NCBI GenBank assembly: GCA_963920705.1 | Contig: OY987227.1 | Location: forward strand, 22,469,434 to 22,533,433 | Direction: 5' to 3' | DNA length: 64,000 nucleotides | Source: Odiellus spinosus | Lineage: Eukaryota > Arthropoda > Arachnida > Opiliones > Phalangiidae | Made by a program: the position numbers and the translations under genes | Shown here: positions 12,575 to 27,331 of the stretch, in pieces | How positions within the stretch are numbered: position 1 is the first letter of the stretch | How the letters are laid out: the number at the start of each line of letters is the position of its first letter | The notes under the pieces: generated by a model | Database searches by the model: none | What the model was told of the DNA's origin: nothing | The model's input: the letters and a program-made list of their open reading frames with translations, nothing else

Positions 12575-13608
12575 ATGGGGATCCACGGGCAAAGCAGTAA
12601 TTTAAAAACTACTGTATGTATAATTTATTAACAATTTTCATTCGAATTATGAATAATTAAAATCATTTAACAGGCGAACACACGGAATTCAAGAAGATTC
12701 CGCAGAGAAAGAGCTAAACAGCAGAGAAATGGTAAAAGAAGGGAAGGAGATGTGAAACCTAGTGACATGGGAATCATTCCAAAAGGAATACTTCGCAGGA
12801 GAAAGTAATTTACAATTGTATGGCGAATCTTTTAAAAAATTTAAGTAACTTTGCATGTTTCTCAAATCTTAGAACAAATCCATTTGCACCCATCGATTTA
12901 TCAGGAAAACGCAAAAGAAAGATTATGAAAGAACTCCGCCGGCAAGAAAAGGAAAAGCAGACTATGGAAGGTAAAACTATTTTAAGATAATCACCCCAAA
13001 TTCTTAATAGAATCCCCATGAGGGATCAAATAAACTTGCAGGGATAAATCAGACAAGTTTATTTGATCCAGGGTTCAACACCTCTTAAAGCCTTACGCTG
13101 TAACAGTACCTAGTGACTTGTATGAAATTTTTTTTTTTTTTTGCAATGGCAGGCTAGGGATATTAAAGCCTAAAGCTACAAATAAGTATAAACATAAGTA
13201 AATTGGGGGAAATAGGTTTTTCTTCACACCTATAAATATTTCGGCTAAACCACTGATAAATACATGAAAAAAGTAGCACGCGAGGTTTTGACAGAAAAGT
13301 GAAAGGGAGCATTACCTACTTCCCATTATTTACTTCTGTTTTTAAGTTAGAAATGTGGGTTAAAAAATAAAGACCAAATAATTTTGGCAGGGAGGCTACC
13401 AAGACTTCTCTAATGATATTCACTGGTGTATTCAGATACATTCATCAGATTATTGCACGATTACAAAATTTTAATTTTTATAGTCACGCTGACAGTTGAG
13501 GATAAAATGGAAGCCCAAACCAGTAAAATGAGTAAACCAAAAAATGACAGTCCTGCACCTAACGAAAAACCTACTGTAAAAGTGTTGGAAAAAATGGAAG
13601 TAAACTGA
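12575..13608 (+). CDS. Small basic protein, C11orf98-like
   Basis: Exons 12575-12613, 12674-12804, 12873-12970 and 13484-13608 join in phase to 130 aa. The protein is rich in Lys and Arg. The block LSGKRKRKIMKELRRQEKEK followed by QTME (residues 66-89) aligns by eye with the conserved [20 protein letters not shown] of human C11orf98, and MGIIPKGILRRRK corresponds in position to the segment ahead of it. Function is not established to my knowledge; the basic composition suggests a nuclear or nucleolar protein. Its stop codon lies 69 bp from that of the convergent URB2 gene. The call rests on this short conserved block and on gene structure, so an unrelated basic protein is possible but less likely. 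Confidence 0.68.
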
Positions 13609-13677
13609 GTGAAATTACAAATTTGTCCTTTTTTTTATTTTCTTTAAAAAAGTCATAAAAATTTTAATCTTCAAAAT

Positions 13678-16600
13678 CTATATTTTTCCTTTATATTTGT
13701 AATATTTTTGATAATCTTTGTACATAATGTCCAATATCTCTCTTCCCCCTTCATCCAACGATATTCTTAAAACTGCTACAAAGTGTTCGTCGCATAAGTT
13801 AAATAGTTTATTTAAAACTGGTACAAAAAGTTCTTTGACGCTGGGAAACAGAGTATATTGTTGAATCTGATGAATGTATTCGGCAATCAGATAAATAACG
13901 GCTTTTGCAAATGATTTTGTGTGGTTAGACATTAGTGACACTAGTTTTTCCAGTTTTTGAATGCAGGAAATAATCAGTCCTTGATCTCTTTGTATCAATA
14001 TGTTGAAAGAATTTTGCTCTCCAAGTTCTACCAAGAATATAGTAACTTTGGAAACAATGGCTATGAAAGTGGCTGAAGACGCTAGAATTTGTGCAGAATG
14101 TTTATGCAGAACTTCGTTTAAAGTTACAATGATATAGTTGGTTAAGATAGCGGTTAGTTTAACTGGTTCGGTCTTGGCGTATTTCTTCGGTGAAATAAAA
14201 GAGCAAATTTGCAAGCATTCTGCCACATTGTTGTAGTGGGAAAATCCTCTCGATACTGAACGTGATAAAAATTCCAAGCTTGGTATTACCACTTCTTCAA
14301 GGTTAGAACATTCTTCTTGGCCTTCAAGCAGAAGAAGAATTAGCGTTCGAAAAAAGGTTTGGAAACAACTCTTTAGACGACTGGTATCAATTGTTCCAAA
14401 GTCTATCTCCAACAAGGTTAACCAGGTATAAAGAATCGTTTGAAAATCGGAAGCGATGAAGTTAGAACCACAAGTGTACGAAGCTTCTTGCAGTGAATTA
14501 AAAATTTCTTCCAGTTCCTCTCGAGTTGCTTTGGTTATTATGGTTTTCAATGCTAAAGACAAAGTGTCTTCGAGCTCTACTCCTAAAGTTTTAAAAGACA
14601 GTTCATCTGAATCGTTCTGGTTGTTGACATTCTCATCTTTAAATGATTTCAGAGCTTTGCAAATTCTAAATCCATTCATAGTTAAAACTTGTAGCTTAAT
14701 TTGGATTTGAACCTTTTTCCAACATTCCAACGCAAAACTGGGTGGCAGGTATTCTTCGTTGCTTTCTTTCTGGGTCAAAACCGAAATGATGGTAGATAGT
14801 GCAGTTTCCACCAACTGGATATCGTTTTCTCCTTCTAAATTCTCCAATGAAAGGGATAGAAAACTTTTGAATTTCTTCAAGAGTATTCTTAAATTATCTT
14901 TAGCATCTTCTTCATTTTTTCCATTATGAGAGGTACTGTAAAAGTCGATCAAACTTTGAAAACCCCGTAAACTGAACTGGTAAGCGAAAAACTTCTCATT
15001 TTCCTCCAATCCCTTAAATCTCTTGACTGATATAAGCTTTTCTCTCAAGATCAGGGATACTCTGGCTGCAAGTGTCTGCGATAACTGGGCATATTCCAGT
15101 TTTCGAGTAAAAAGACCGCCTTGAATTTTGTGAACCAGTATTCGAAGTGTTGTCTGAAGAAAATGAATGTCCCTAAAGGAATCCGAAGAATTTTCTATAT
15201 CTTTCAGTAATTTAGCCAAGTTTTGTAGACCAGGTTGATTGTGAAGCGATAGAAATAAAATCCTATCAGTAACTTTATCCATCCAAAAATCACATTCTTT
15301 TCCATGAGGGGAACTTCTATTTATACGAAGTATCTCTTTCAGCAAGTTGTCTCCTTCGATTAGATTTGTAAGATAGTACGCGTCTAGCTTTTCTATCAAT
15401 ATAAAAAGCAAGTGATCAATTTTTGCGAATAAAGACTGATGTTTTTCATCAAGACTACTCAGTCCTGATCGCAAATAAAGCAAAGCTACGATACACCTCA
15501 GAGAATTATTCAATTCAAAATTTTCGGGCCCCAAGGACTTAAGTATGAGCAAAAACTTCAGCAACTCTTCTTCCTTGGATACCAAATTGGCCATACCCTT
15601 AGTTTCTTCAAAGAACGTTGTAAGCCGGGCACCCGCTTCTTTTATTAGTTTCCATGTTTTATTGTCAGTTGGATTTGAATCATCAGATTTTTCTCTTGGC
15701 AAAATAGGAGTCAAATCCCAAATTTTAGAATTGACGCAGATAATTTTGAGTGCATTTTTGTTGTCTTTAGTTTCATCTTCATCATTTTTCCTTTTCAAAT
15801 TTTGTTTTTCCGTATTTATAATGTAATTCAATCTTGTTAGTAATGCGGTGACGGATGCTGTTTGCATTCTCTTTGATTCCTTAAAGAAAGAACTCTTCAA
15901 AAAATTATGCGTAATCTCGCTGGCACTGTTGGTGTTAACAGATTTTCCCATGGGAGTTGCCACACTATTTAAAATTTTGGCTAAAACTTCGCTCAATTTC
16001 TTGGCTGATAGAAATAAATGAAATAACGGAAGGTACTTCAGCTGTATAGTGTAGAGATCAGAGGGATAGCTTTCCTCAAAGATTTCAGTTATTTCCGAGT
16101 ATATGAATGACGCTATACTCATGAGTGCCATTTTTGCAGCCGGAGTTGAAAGTTGTTCCGTGACGCATATAGCATTGGCTTTTTGGACTAATATCTTCAA
16201 AACTAACACCATCATATTACTATCTTTCGATTGAACTGATTTGTGTAACACTTCCGCCAGTTCATCATTTGCTTTAGGAAATATTACATCTAAATTAAAC
16301 AGTTTGTCATTTTCAGTCAATTTCTTCAATTCTAAGTTGTCCTCATAGTCTGGGCAAAAAAGTTTAAGAGCTAACTGAACGCTGCACCAGGCATTAATCA
16401 GTGCAAGACGAAGTTTGTGGTTATTGCTCGATTTCCCTTCTAAATTAAGGTTTGAGGCCAAATTTGCCGTATTAGACATAAGCTTAGCGAGCTTGGAATA
16501 TAATGAATTGGGAATTCCTCCATCAGATAACCTCGTGTGTGTCATCAAAATTACTAGAACCTCGACTGTGGTGAAGATATTTTGACTCGTAACTTTATTT

Positions 16601-18102
16601 TGCTTCGTGATTGTGTTTAACAATGTTTCCCATAACTCAACCAATTGAGTTGCTCTCAGCTTTAAAATGCTCTTTGCCAAATCAGTAGCAAATTTTATGG
16701 GTAAACTTTTTAAGTGTTTTTCCTTTATTTTTTTGGGATCATCTTCGAGAATGGCTAGAGATAACTTAAGAAACAACTTTGGAACTTGTCTCAGGCTAAC
16801 ATAATCTTCTAATATTTGGCTTAAAAATTCTCCCTGTTCTTCCACCGAATCTTTACAACTCAATCTGTTAAGCCAAGCGAGCTTCCACGTATTTTGGATA
16901 GCTGGTTCCACAATTTCTGGGCTGAACAGAGCCAGTAATTTCAAGCAAGTGTACCAATGACCTTCTAAATCCGCTTCAGGATTCAAACTCAATAAGAAAT
17001 TATAAAGCTCTCTAAACCATTTGACTTGATTCTCACGAGAAACTGTTCCTTCAATCAAAATATTTGATTTGTATTTAGAACTCGAAAGTAAAAGTCTTTC
17101 CAGAGTTAACAGTTTAGCTTTCAAATCCTGATCTTGGTTAGGGGGTAATATTTTTATACTCTTCAAAGCCAAGGATAAAAATTTGAATGGAGCATCGCAG
17201 ACCTCTTTAAGACATTTTTGGTGTAGGCATTCCAAAACAAGTCCCAACATTTTCGTTAAACCATCTGAATTATCAACATTGTAGTGGCTTTCCACGTAAA
17301 TAATTAGCTCTAACAGAGTAGAGTAAGATGCGGTGGGAAGAGTCTTTTCAGAATCCAAGTAATTTTTATATTCCATTCCAAACTGTTTAATGACCTCTCT
17401 CTTGCAAAAGAATAGCTGTAGAAGATCAACCAATTCCTTTTCCAAATTAGAGGAATGAAGTTGGCAAATGACACTAACTAAGGGTCCAAATATGCGCTTG
17501 AAGAATTCTTTCTGCGGAATCTTGGGTCCTAAGCCACTTTTTCGGTTAGAATGGGATGACAAGAATTTAGCTATTTGAAGCATTAAATCTTCAATTTGAG
17601 CGCCATCTTCTCTTGGTTCTCTTTTTGAATATATTTTATAAATTTCAAGTATTTTTTCAAATATTTTAAGCAACAGTGAGGGTTGTTGCATAAATACGTT
17701 AGCCAAATTTTCACAACTGATTATAACATTTAATGATTTAAAAACGTTATCACGGATATTTGTATTTTCAAAGGGTGTTTCAACTATAGTTTTTAGTTGT
17801 TTCAAGATTATCTTTGGTACAGAAGTTGTTAAAACCACTTTTCGGTGTGATTGGCTTAGTTTATTTTTGTATGATAGGGATGAAGCTTGCAAAATTTCCA
17901 CCATTACGAACCATAGATGATTTATGTCATCAGTCAGTTCAGTATTAGAGTTTATGGTGTTACATAACCAATCAAATATTGTTTCTTCTCGGTTGAAGAA
18001 CAAGTAATTAGGTTTTGTGTAAAATTCCAGAATTTGCAAGCATTTTGAACTGATTGTTTCTGATGAGTCAAAGATTTGTTTTAGATTCCTGATGGCAGCC
18101 AT
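13678..18102 (-). CDS. URB2: Unhealthy ribosome biogenesis protein 2 homologue (URB2/Npa2)
   Basis: One uninterrupted frame of 1474 aa, alpha-helical and rich in Leu, Lys, Glu and Ser, as expected for a HEAT-like scaffold. URB2 is a nucleolar factor in early 60S (27S pre-rRNA) maturation. The C-terminal 200 residues fit the Urb2 domain: FPSVKELFVPVLNKLFNLC, LDEGGREILDIMYKDYQKYY and a final YKYKGKI, comparable with the family ending DYKRYYKYTGKV. Length agrees with animal URB2 (about 1500 aa). The start MAAIRNLKQIF is the first Met of the frame and is followed at once by family-like helical sequence. Lack of introns contrasts with its neighbours. The middle of the protein is poorly conserved in this family, so the assignment depends mainly on the C-terminus and overall size. 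Confidence 0.85.
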   Translation of the reverse strand: MAAIRNLKQIFDSSETISSKCLQILEFYTKPNYLFFNREETIFDWLCNTINSNTELTDDINHLWFVMVEILQASSLSYKNKLSQSHRKVVLTTSVPKIILKQLKTIVETPFENTNIRDNVFKSLNVIISCENLANVFMQQPSLLLKIFEKILEIYKIYSKREPREDGAQIEDLMLQIAKFLSSHSNRKSGLGPKIPQKEFFKRIFGPLVSVICQLHSSNLEKELVDLLQLFFCKREVIKQFGMEYKNYLDSEKTLPTASYSTLLELIIYVESHYNVDNSDGLTKMLGLVLECLHQKCLKEVCDAPFKFLSLALKSIKILPPNQDQDLKAKLLTLERLLLSSSKYKSNILIEGTVSRENQVKWFRELYNFLLSLNPEADLEGHWYTCLKLLALFSPEIVEPAIQNTWKLAWLNRLSCKDSVEEQGEFLSQILEDYVSLRQVPKLFLKLSLAILEDDPKKIKEKHLKSLPIKFATDLAKSILKLRATQLVELWETLLNTITKQNKVTSQNIFTTVEVLVILMTHTRLSDGGIPNSLYSKLAKLMSNTANLASNLNLEGKSSNNHKLRLALINAWCSVQLALKLFCPDYEDNLELKKLTENDKLFNLDVIFPKANDELAEVLHKSVQSKDSNMMVLVLKILVQKANAICVTEQLSTPAAKMALMSIASFIYSEITEIFEESYPSDLYTIQLKYLPLFHLFLSAKKLSEVLAKILNSVATPMGKSVNTNSASEITHNFLKSSFFKESKRMQTASVTALLTRLNYIINTEKQNLKRKNDEDETKDNKNALKIICVNSKIWDLTPILPREKSDDSNPTDNKTWKLIKEAGARLTTFFEETKGMANLVSKEEELLKFLLILKSLGPENFELNNSLRCIVALLYLRSGLSSLDEKHQSLFAKIDHLLFILIEKLDAYYLTNLIEGDNLLKEILRINRSSPHGKECDFWMDKVTDRILFLSLHNQPGLQNLAKLLKDIENSSDSFRDIHFLQTTLRILVHKIQGGLFTRKLEYAQLSQTLAARVSLILREKLISVKRFKGLEENEKFFAYQFSLRGFQSLIDFYSTSHNGKNEEDAKDNLRILLKKFKSFLSLSLENLEGENDIQLVETALSTIISVLTQKESNEEYLPPSFALECWKKVQIQIKLQVLTMNGFRICKALKSFKDENVNNQNDSDELSFKTLGVELEDTLSLALKTIITKATREELEEIFNSLQEASYTCGSNFIASDFQTILYTWLTLLEIDFGTIDTSRLKSCFQTFFRTLILLLLEGQEECSNLEEVVIPSLEFLSRSVSRGFSHYNNVAECLQICSFISPKKYAKTEPVKLTAILTNYIIVTLNEVLHKHSAQILASSATFIAIVSKVTIFLVELGEQNSFNILIQRDQGLIISCIQKLEKLVSLMSNHTKSFAKAVIYLIAEYIHQIQQYTLFPSVKELFVPVLNKLFNLCDEHFVAVLRISLDEGGREILDIMYKDYQKYYKYKGKI

Positions 18103-19631
18103 TACTATTTAATATTTATTAATGATGAATATTATAAACAAACACTAGGGTACATTAGAAATTTAAGCATTATAATTATCATACATACAGAAGATCAAGT
18201 TTAATGTTGGCCTTGCTGTAGAGTGGATGGATAATCTCAGTCTGTCACGACTAGTCAGGAGTTAGGACTTGAATAAATAGGAAACCTTGGCTTGCAGTTA
18301 AAATTTTCCTTATTTTACACGATATAATTTTTAAACATTAATCAATATTCAAAAATAAATCGGAATTTTTGATATTCATTACATTCGAAGCCCCACATAA
18401 AAAATTAAAACCAGCGTTGAGCAAAACAGGGCCACGTTGTAAGTTACTGGAAGCAGACGACAAGGCTTTTCAGTTTTCAGCGTTGCCAGATCAAAAAAAA
18501 TTGTTCAGTTTAGCGGAGCGACTCCGAGCGAGTCGAGGTTGATAATCCCTTTTGAGACAAGGAGGCTCGCCAAGAGGGGTCGCTTTCCAGCTTTTCTAGC
18601 CGCCCACCGCGGTCAGTTTAAACCGCGTTTTGTGACGAATTTACTCGTTTACTATCGAGTGAAGTGAATAAAAAATATGTAAAACTATGCAAATCAAGAC
18701 AAAAATATATTATTAAGTTTAGACTGGACTGTCTGGACACCCTCTTCAAGCGGTCAAATTAACTTCTTTATAGGGCTGCCGTTCATAGACGGTTGTTTTT
18801 TGGGCGAGTTTGTAATTCCTAAAGCATCGGTTTCTATTTGAACTGGCCTCTAAGTGGTTTCAATTTGTGTTTTAAACGTTTCGTGGTTGGATGTAATCTT
18901 GCGATAAGAATAATTAAATATGTTAAATCTCCATAGGGCGTCAATAAGATATTATTTGGTTGATTTTAACTTTTCTCTCTCTCGTTAAAAGACAATTAAA
19001 CTATATAAATATAATTTACTTAACCCCCTTTATCGAAAACTATGTAGCTGCGATTTTTAAATCCCCTTTAAGTCGCCTTTTTTTCTAGCTTAGCAGACGA
19101 CCATAACAAATTGTACAATCAAAGCTAGGCTCTATTTTCTTCTGCTGGCTGTATGCATAAAGGAAGATGAATTTAAAGGGCAAATTTTAGAGCAGGGGGC
19201 CTTTAAGGGTATGTAGATCACGTTTCTTTTGTTATGGGGCAAACTATAATGTAACAATAGTTTTGGTTAAAAACTTCACTGGTTTGAAAGCATTGCTTAA
19301 AGGAAACATGATTTTAAAGGAGCTAATTTTCGAACCTTGGGCTCCTTTAAAAGGAATATCTGCAATTTTTAAAGCTCCTTTGGAGTCGACTTCTTTTCTT
19401 GCTTAGCAGACGACGTTGACCATAAGAAATTGTACAGTGAAAGCAAGGCTGCGCGCATAAGGAAAGATGATTTTAAAGGGGTAATTCTCAGAGCAGGTCT
19501 TTTAAAAGATGGCGAATAAAGGATAATATTTATTTTTAAATTAAATTACCTGAAAATTAAATCCTCAAAATCATTACCATTGCGCTCTTTAACACATATA
19601 GCAAAAATATATAACCATAACTAAATTAGAT
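18103..19631. other. Intergenic upstream of URB2 with duplicated segment
   Basis: No gene seen. The stretch at 18510-18660 is relatively GC-rich and could be URB2 promoter. A diverged duplication occupies 19050-19510. Confidence 0.45.
19050..19510 (+). repeat. Two direct copies of a ~160 bp segment
   Basis: Copy 1 (about 19050-19215) and copy 2 (about 19357-19510) share GCTTAGCAGACGAC, CATAA(C/G)AAATTGTACA, GCATAA(A)GGAAGATGA and AGAGCAGG in the same order, separated by about 150 bp. They are a diverged direct duplication of noncoding sequence. Confidence 0.6.
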
Positions 19632-22197
19632 TTAATATCTGGATTTGGCAGACACTTTATAAGACTTAAGTCTTCTAACAACCGCATCGATGCATTCAAA
19701 ACTGTCATCTTTAACCCCTTCTGGAAAAGTCAAATGAAATCGTTGCAGAACGGAGGTCAAGAATAAGAAAATTTCCATTCGTGCTAGCGCTTCTCCAGGG
19801 CAAGACCTTTTACCTATGAAAAATATAAAAAATTAGTTAGAAAAAGTCGTTTATGCGTCCTTTAGGAAGAGTAAGGGGAAATCTAACACAGTCTGTGGAG
19901 TAATTTACCGAGTGAAAAGGGGATGAGATGCTCAATTTTCTTCAAGGTTCCATCGGCCTCCAAGAATCGATCGGGATTAAACATTTCTGGATCTTTGAAA
20001 TATTTCGGGTCTCTATTTATCGCCCACATATTTGCCATAATAACGCTGCGCTTCGGAATAGTGTAACCAGCTAGGGTGGCCTTCTCTGTTGAATAGAAAC
20101 ACATAATTAAAAATATAGTGGTATTGATTTCGTCAATATTCTCCAATATTCCAGTGCTATGTCCCTACTAGAAAAGTCGGGGAAATGAAAAAGAATAAGT
20201 GAGAAATATTACTTATAAACAGCTTTTTCTTGAAAAAAAAAATAAAATTAAAATAAATAAATAAATAAGGAAATATACCCTATAAACGCGTAAATATTTA
20301 AGGAGTTTGGTTGTCAGATTTGTAATACCCTCATAAGTTACGACCATAAACGTTTGGATGATATACAAGGCTACGCTTTAGAAAATATTGACCTCTTCAA
20401 CATCTTCCCCGTCATTTTCGCCTAAAGATTCAATTTTTTCCATATTCTGACTGTGTCAATTCACGCATGGAAAAAGTGTGCTTTCCCAACAGCTCGCGAA
20501 TATAAGTATAGTCATATAAAATATTTAATAATGGTAAAGTCAGGGAATCTCTCTTCGAAAGGTTTGTAGGAACCCAGACTATAAACACCTGGATGAAAGG
20601 AGTGGTACCTATATAACATTTGAATTTTACCGGGGTTACTGTGAACTGGGACAAACGCGATGATGGTTGCGAATCGATGAATTTCAGATATAACAGCTTC
20701 GGTGTATGGCATTTTGGGACGATCGATGATGGAGGGTTCCCTCTCTCTGCCTATGACGCGATCAATTTCAGCTTGCACTTTCTTTTGGATATCTTGATGA
20801 ACTGTCATGATTTTAAAACCCCAGTACAGTGTTAACGAAACAGTCTCAGTTCCGGCGAAGAAAAAATTCATTGAAATAGCAATCAAACGATCAACTGCAA
20901 TGAGAAAATTTGCATGAAATGAGTCGTGTCTTTACTCGTGAAACTGATGAGCCACATTCGTACTTGTGAAAGTGCTTTCATCTCCTTTTCCTTCCGCTTC
21001 CTGTCGCTTTTTTTCTGCCAGGAAAGCGTCCATGTAATCCCTATGGCAATCTGGGTCGAAGGTTTTTTCGTGCTCCTCAATGTGCTTGCGGAATAACGTT
21101 TGAAAACGATTTTTGACCGCGGCAAACAAGTCGTAATTTGGTAGTTTGTGAACGGGTAGAATTCTGAAAGTAAAATGATTCGCGATGAATTTTTCAATAC
21201 GGAGATCACTCCACTCCCCATCTTTTCGAGGGACGGAAAACAATATTTACACAGTGTAAGACAAGAATATGACTAAACATCATTGGTCGATTGGTTCCTT
21301 GTGAACCAGATATCAGATTACGCGGGTGGTTTGTCCCTCGTAATTTTCTTACTTGGATAAAGGCCCAGCCAAGAAGATGGAAGCTCCTTGAAGAAGGCTG
21401 AAGAGATGGGTGAGAATTGCGCGAGTTTCCAAAAACTCTGGATCATTTCTTTCGTAGTGTTTGTTGAAAACTAAACTACAAATGACGTTGTTGGCGCAGT
21501 TCGAGATGTCATCAACGATATCGATGGGTTTTCCTTCGCTACTTTCCAGAGTTTTAAGTAAATCCGCAACAATGTCCAAAACTTTGCGTTCCAGACTTAA
21601 TTTTCCGAGCCCGAAGTCTCTCATGGTATGCAGAGCGAATCTACGATGTTCTTTCCAAGCCGGACCTTCGCTTTGGGCGATCCCTACACGAAATATACGT
21701 ATACCATCATTTAGGCGAATAGAATGTACTTATCAGACTGATGTTTTGTGTACTATTAGTTTCTGCTTGCATGGTTTTTTCAATAAAAATTGTATTATTT
21801 TTATTTTAGATTTATTTCGATTTAACTCACCTAAACCGTCCACAATCCATTGAAAGAAACTGAAATCTTGTGGTTTTCCGCCAAACGCGTCCCCTTTCTC
21901 AACAAAGGCTTCACGCGTGGTGTCATAATCGTTGAGATGAATAATCGGGTCACCCATTATTCTAATCATAATGACGTTCCCGTATTTTTTGGACAGTTTC
22001 GATAACTTGATATGTGGGGTAGAGGTCATGAACGGGGCGTAACCGACGATGGGCAAACCCCATGGTCCCGGCGGATATTTGCGGCTCTTGATCACGAATG
22101 ATAACAGAAAGTAAACGATCAAACCCACCAGTAGGGTGAACAGAATGGATGTAGGATCCGTTAGGTAATCTTCGGTCAGACTAAGGTACCAAGACAT
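19632..22197 (-). CDS. Cytochrome P450, clan 2 (copy A)
   Basis: Six exons join in phase to 506 aa: 21831-22197, 21353-21683, 20964-21163, 20631-20894, 19909-20085 and 19632-19813. This is a microsomal haem monooxygenase: an N-terminal membrane anchor (about residues 18-38) is followed by the proline hinge [17 protein letters not shown], the I-helix AGTET (313-317), K-helix E370-I-H-R373, a FNPDRF motif and the haem loop [13 protein letters not shown] with Cys451. The PPGPWGLP hinge resembles CYP18A1/CYP306A1, but the rest does not let me name a subfamily, so the substrate is unknown. Copy B lies 1.1 kb upstream on the same strand with introns at identical positions. A TATA-like box and a GATA motif precede the gene. 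Confidence 0.92.
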
Positions 22198-22251
22198 GAT
22201 GATTCAGCTGGCTATAATGGCGTTAATGAATAGCGAATACTTAATCGAGCC

Positions 22252-22328
22252 CCTTATATCTACTTGAAATAAGGTAAGATATATCTACAGCCAAACAGCG
22301 TTGGCTCCTTTCCGAGCGAAATGATAAG
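22252..22328 (-). promoter_or_regulatory. Candidate core promoter of P450 copy A
   Basis: On the minus strand TATAAGG (22252-22258) lies about 55 bp upstream of the start codon, with GATA-type sequence (TGATAAG on the plus strand) at 22322-22328. Spacing fits a short 5' leader. Motif matches only. Confidence 0.35.
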
Positions 22329-22678
22329 AGCCAAAGTGCAAGTCTTACAAATTGGTTAAATTAAATCCAAAATTATGTCAGAAATGAAAAAGTTAATTCG
22401 TCCTTAATCCCAGATGTTGAAAGTTCCCGTTAGAATTTCTACATTTAAAATTGTTTATTGTCTTCTGAAAGTAGTACCGATACGCAACTTAGTTATAGTT
22501 TAACTTTTTGCCTAAGTTATCTGAATACATTCGCGAGACTTGTCCTTAATAATTGAAAGTACATAAGTTCAAATGTAATCTACTGTGATAAACTTATAAC
22601 CTTGCGAATTTTATCTCTGTTTCTCCAAACGATAATTTAAAATTGCTCTTTTTATAGACATTTTTGCATAGATAAGAA

Positions 22679-22778
22679 AGTTAGGGATAATTTGAGAAAA
22701 ATTAGGGATAACTCGAGAAAATTTAGGGATAACTCGAGAAAAGTTAGGGATAACTTGAGAAAAGTTAGGGATAATGGA
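22679..22778 (+). repeat. ~20-bp minisatellite, five copies
   Basis: GTTAGGGATAA(C/T)(T/C)(C/T)GAGAAAA is repeated about five times head to tail with small substitutions. Confidence 0.8.
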
Positions 22779-23326
22779 TAAAATAAAGCTTGAAAGTCAC
22801 TTTCAAAAAACTAAATCCCAAAGAATAACATTAACGAAACTAGCTAAGAACCAAACTTAGGATCAACTTCAAAATTAGTTTTAAAATACTTAGACTTAAT
22901 ATTTTTTAATGAAACTTGAGAAGTTCAACATTCGAAACTTGATCTTTCATTTAAAACATGACTGGATTTTTTTTAAGGAAATTATAATAGTATTACAGTT
23001 GATCGTCAGCCAATATAGAACTCTAGCGCGTTCTCTGAAGCGCGTTCTCTGAATATTGGGTCTGATCAGAGCAGATACTAACCCTTAATATTAAATGTTT
23101 TTAAGACATTTTGAATCCCTTCCTGCGAAATTCCAAACAATAATTTCCCAGAACAACTCGATAGCAAATTTTAATTTCACTAGTTACGTACAAAATTAAA
23201 TATACAAAAATAGCGCAAAGTGTTATCGCGGAACAAAATAACCTCAGTGCAAACCACGGGCTTTAAAGTCTCAGCATTGACAAATCTTGATAAAATAAAT
23301 ATTCGTGTATTCGAGATTTAAAACGA

Positions 23327-26077
<2,751 letters not shown>

Positions 26078-26162
26078 GACTGAACGGCAAAGACGTCCTA
26101 TCTGCGATGTTGTCCGTCTAAGTTTGACAATTAAACATCAATAGTTTAGTTTTTTCCCAATT

Positions 26163-26188
26163 CTTATCAAAAGATAAGACTTTTTATA
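26163..26188 (-). promoter_or_regulatory. Candidate core promoter of P450 copy B
   Basis: On the minus strand TATAAAAA (26181-26188) is followed by the inverted GATA pair CTTATCTTTTGATAAG (26163-26178, sense strand CTTATC...GATAAG), about 90-110 bp upstream of the start codon. GATA sites commonly drive gut and fat-body genes in insects; that use here is inference. Confidence 0.45.
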
Positions 26189-27171
26189 GCGAGATTGTCT
26201 TAAGTTCTACGTCTACAACTTTTTAACGCGACTATAGAGCGTTGTCAAGAGATTCCCAAATAGGAAAAGTTGAGAACCCAACCCTAAATGTGCGAGCCGT
26301 GTGGGTAAAGAATCCCGAAATAGAGGCCTTGAATAAGGAGTTAAAACACTGGGATTGAATGCGCTGGAGCTTAGAAGATGCTAGTATTTTCTTCGATTCT
26401 ATAGTATGTTCATTGGCCCAGCGGCAATAGCGTGAAAGGCAGAAAAAGAGATTCTCATAGTATCGTCATTAGGCGTTTATCTCTACCCTATAAGGCTTTT
26501 ACTATGTTGTTTCTAAGCGAAGTACTAGTTTGAAGTACATTCGGCACATTTGAGTTAATGCGTACAAAGCTGGAGATAGCTAAATTTTCTAAACGCCGAC
26601 ATACAGTATTTACTCCTTCCTCAAAATAATTCAATTATCTTTGTTAGGTCGAATAAGTTTGGGACATTTAAATAGCTGACTGTAAGCACTCTCAGTCGAC
26701 CATAAAATATTCTTGCGTTTAGAGTCTCGAGTTTATTTTGACTCCCACTTACTCACCAAAAATCTTTAACAAACCATTAAATCACGTATACAGCTGGGTT
26801 ACGCCGCGTCATAGCTTAAATTTACACAAGAGGCCAATGAAAAGTTTCATTTTTTTTAGTGGGAGTTGAATAATTAAAAATTCGCAGGTGCTCTTCTCTG
26901 GTCTATAATTATGTGGCAATTAAAAATTTTAGAGAGTTTTGGCTCGTTACGAATAAGCTAAAATTTTTACTTCTGTGAAGTTCTAGCTGTGGGAATTAGG
27001 TAACTGTAAAATCGTGTAACAGCTACTTGCCGGAAATATTTCTTTATTATGATTGGCTCCTTTAAAAAAAATCCCATGAGGATAACACTATTATACGTAT
27101 TCACCAACGTCAAATTAAATATTCTATAGTTAATTGTAGAAGAAAATACCCCAAGCCTATAGCCGTGTTCA

Positions 27172-27331
27172 CACTAGAAACTTTGAAACCATTTTTAACC
27201 GGTTTAGAAAGGTCAAATTTTAATATCTTCACGTCAACTGTAAAGATAATTTCGCAAAATATATAATTATTATATTGAAAAGCTGATTTGTGAAATCGAA
27301 ACGATTTCAAAGTCTCTAGTGTGAAAGTAGC
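27172..27331. repeat. MITE, CACTAGAGACTTTGAAACC family, copy 1
   Basis: Inverted ends read GCCGTGTTCACACTAG at the left and CTAGTGTGAAAGTAGC at the right, each followed inward by an ACTTTGAAA-type block. Other copies lie at 36554-36724, 43279-43440 and 47851-48011. Confidence 0.75.

Larger units (their letters stand above)
22198..23326. other. Spacer between the two P450 genes
   Basis: No gene. It holds the promoter of copy A, the 3' flank of copy B and a minisatellite. Confidence 0.6.

Noticed and set aside
14456-15826. Plus-strand frames inside URB2
   Set aside because: Antisense to a 1474-codon gene with the expected biased composition; shadows.
22679-22778. TAGGGATAA words resembling a homing endonuclease site
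   Set aside because: Only the first half of the site matches and the word simply belongs to a 20-bp minisatellite.
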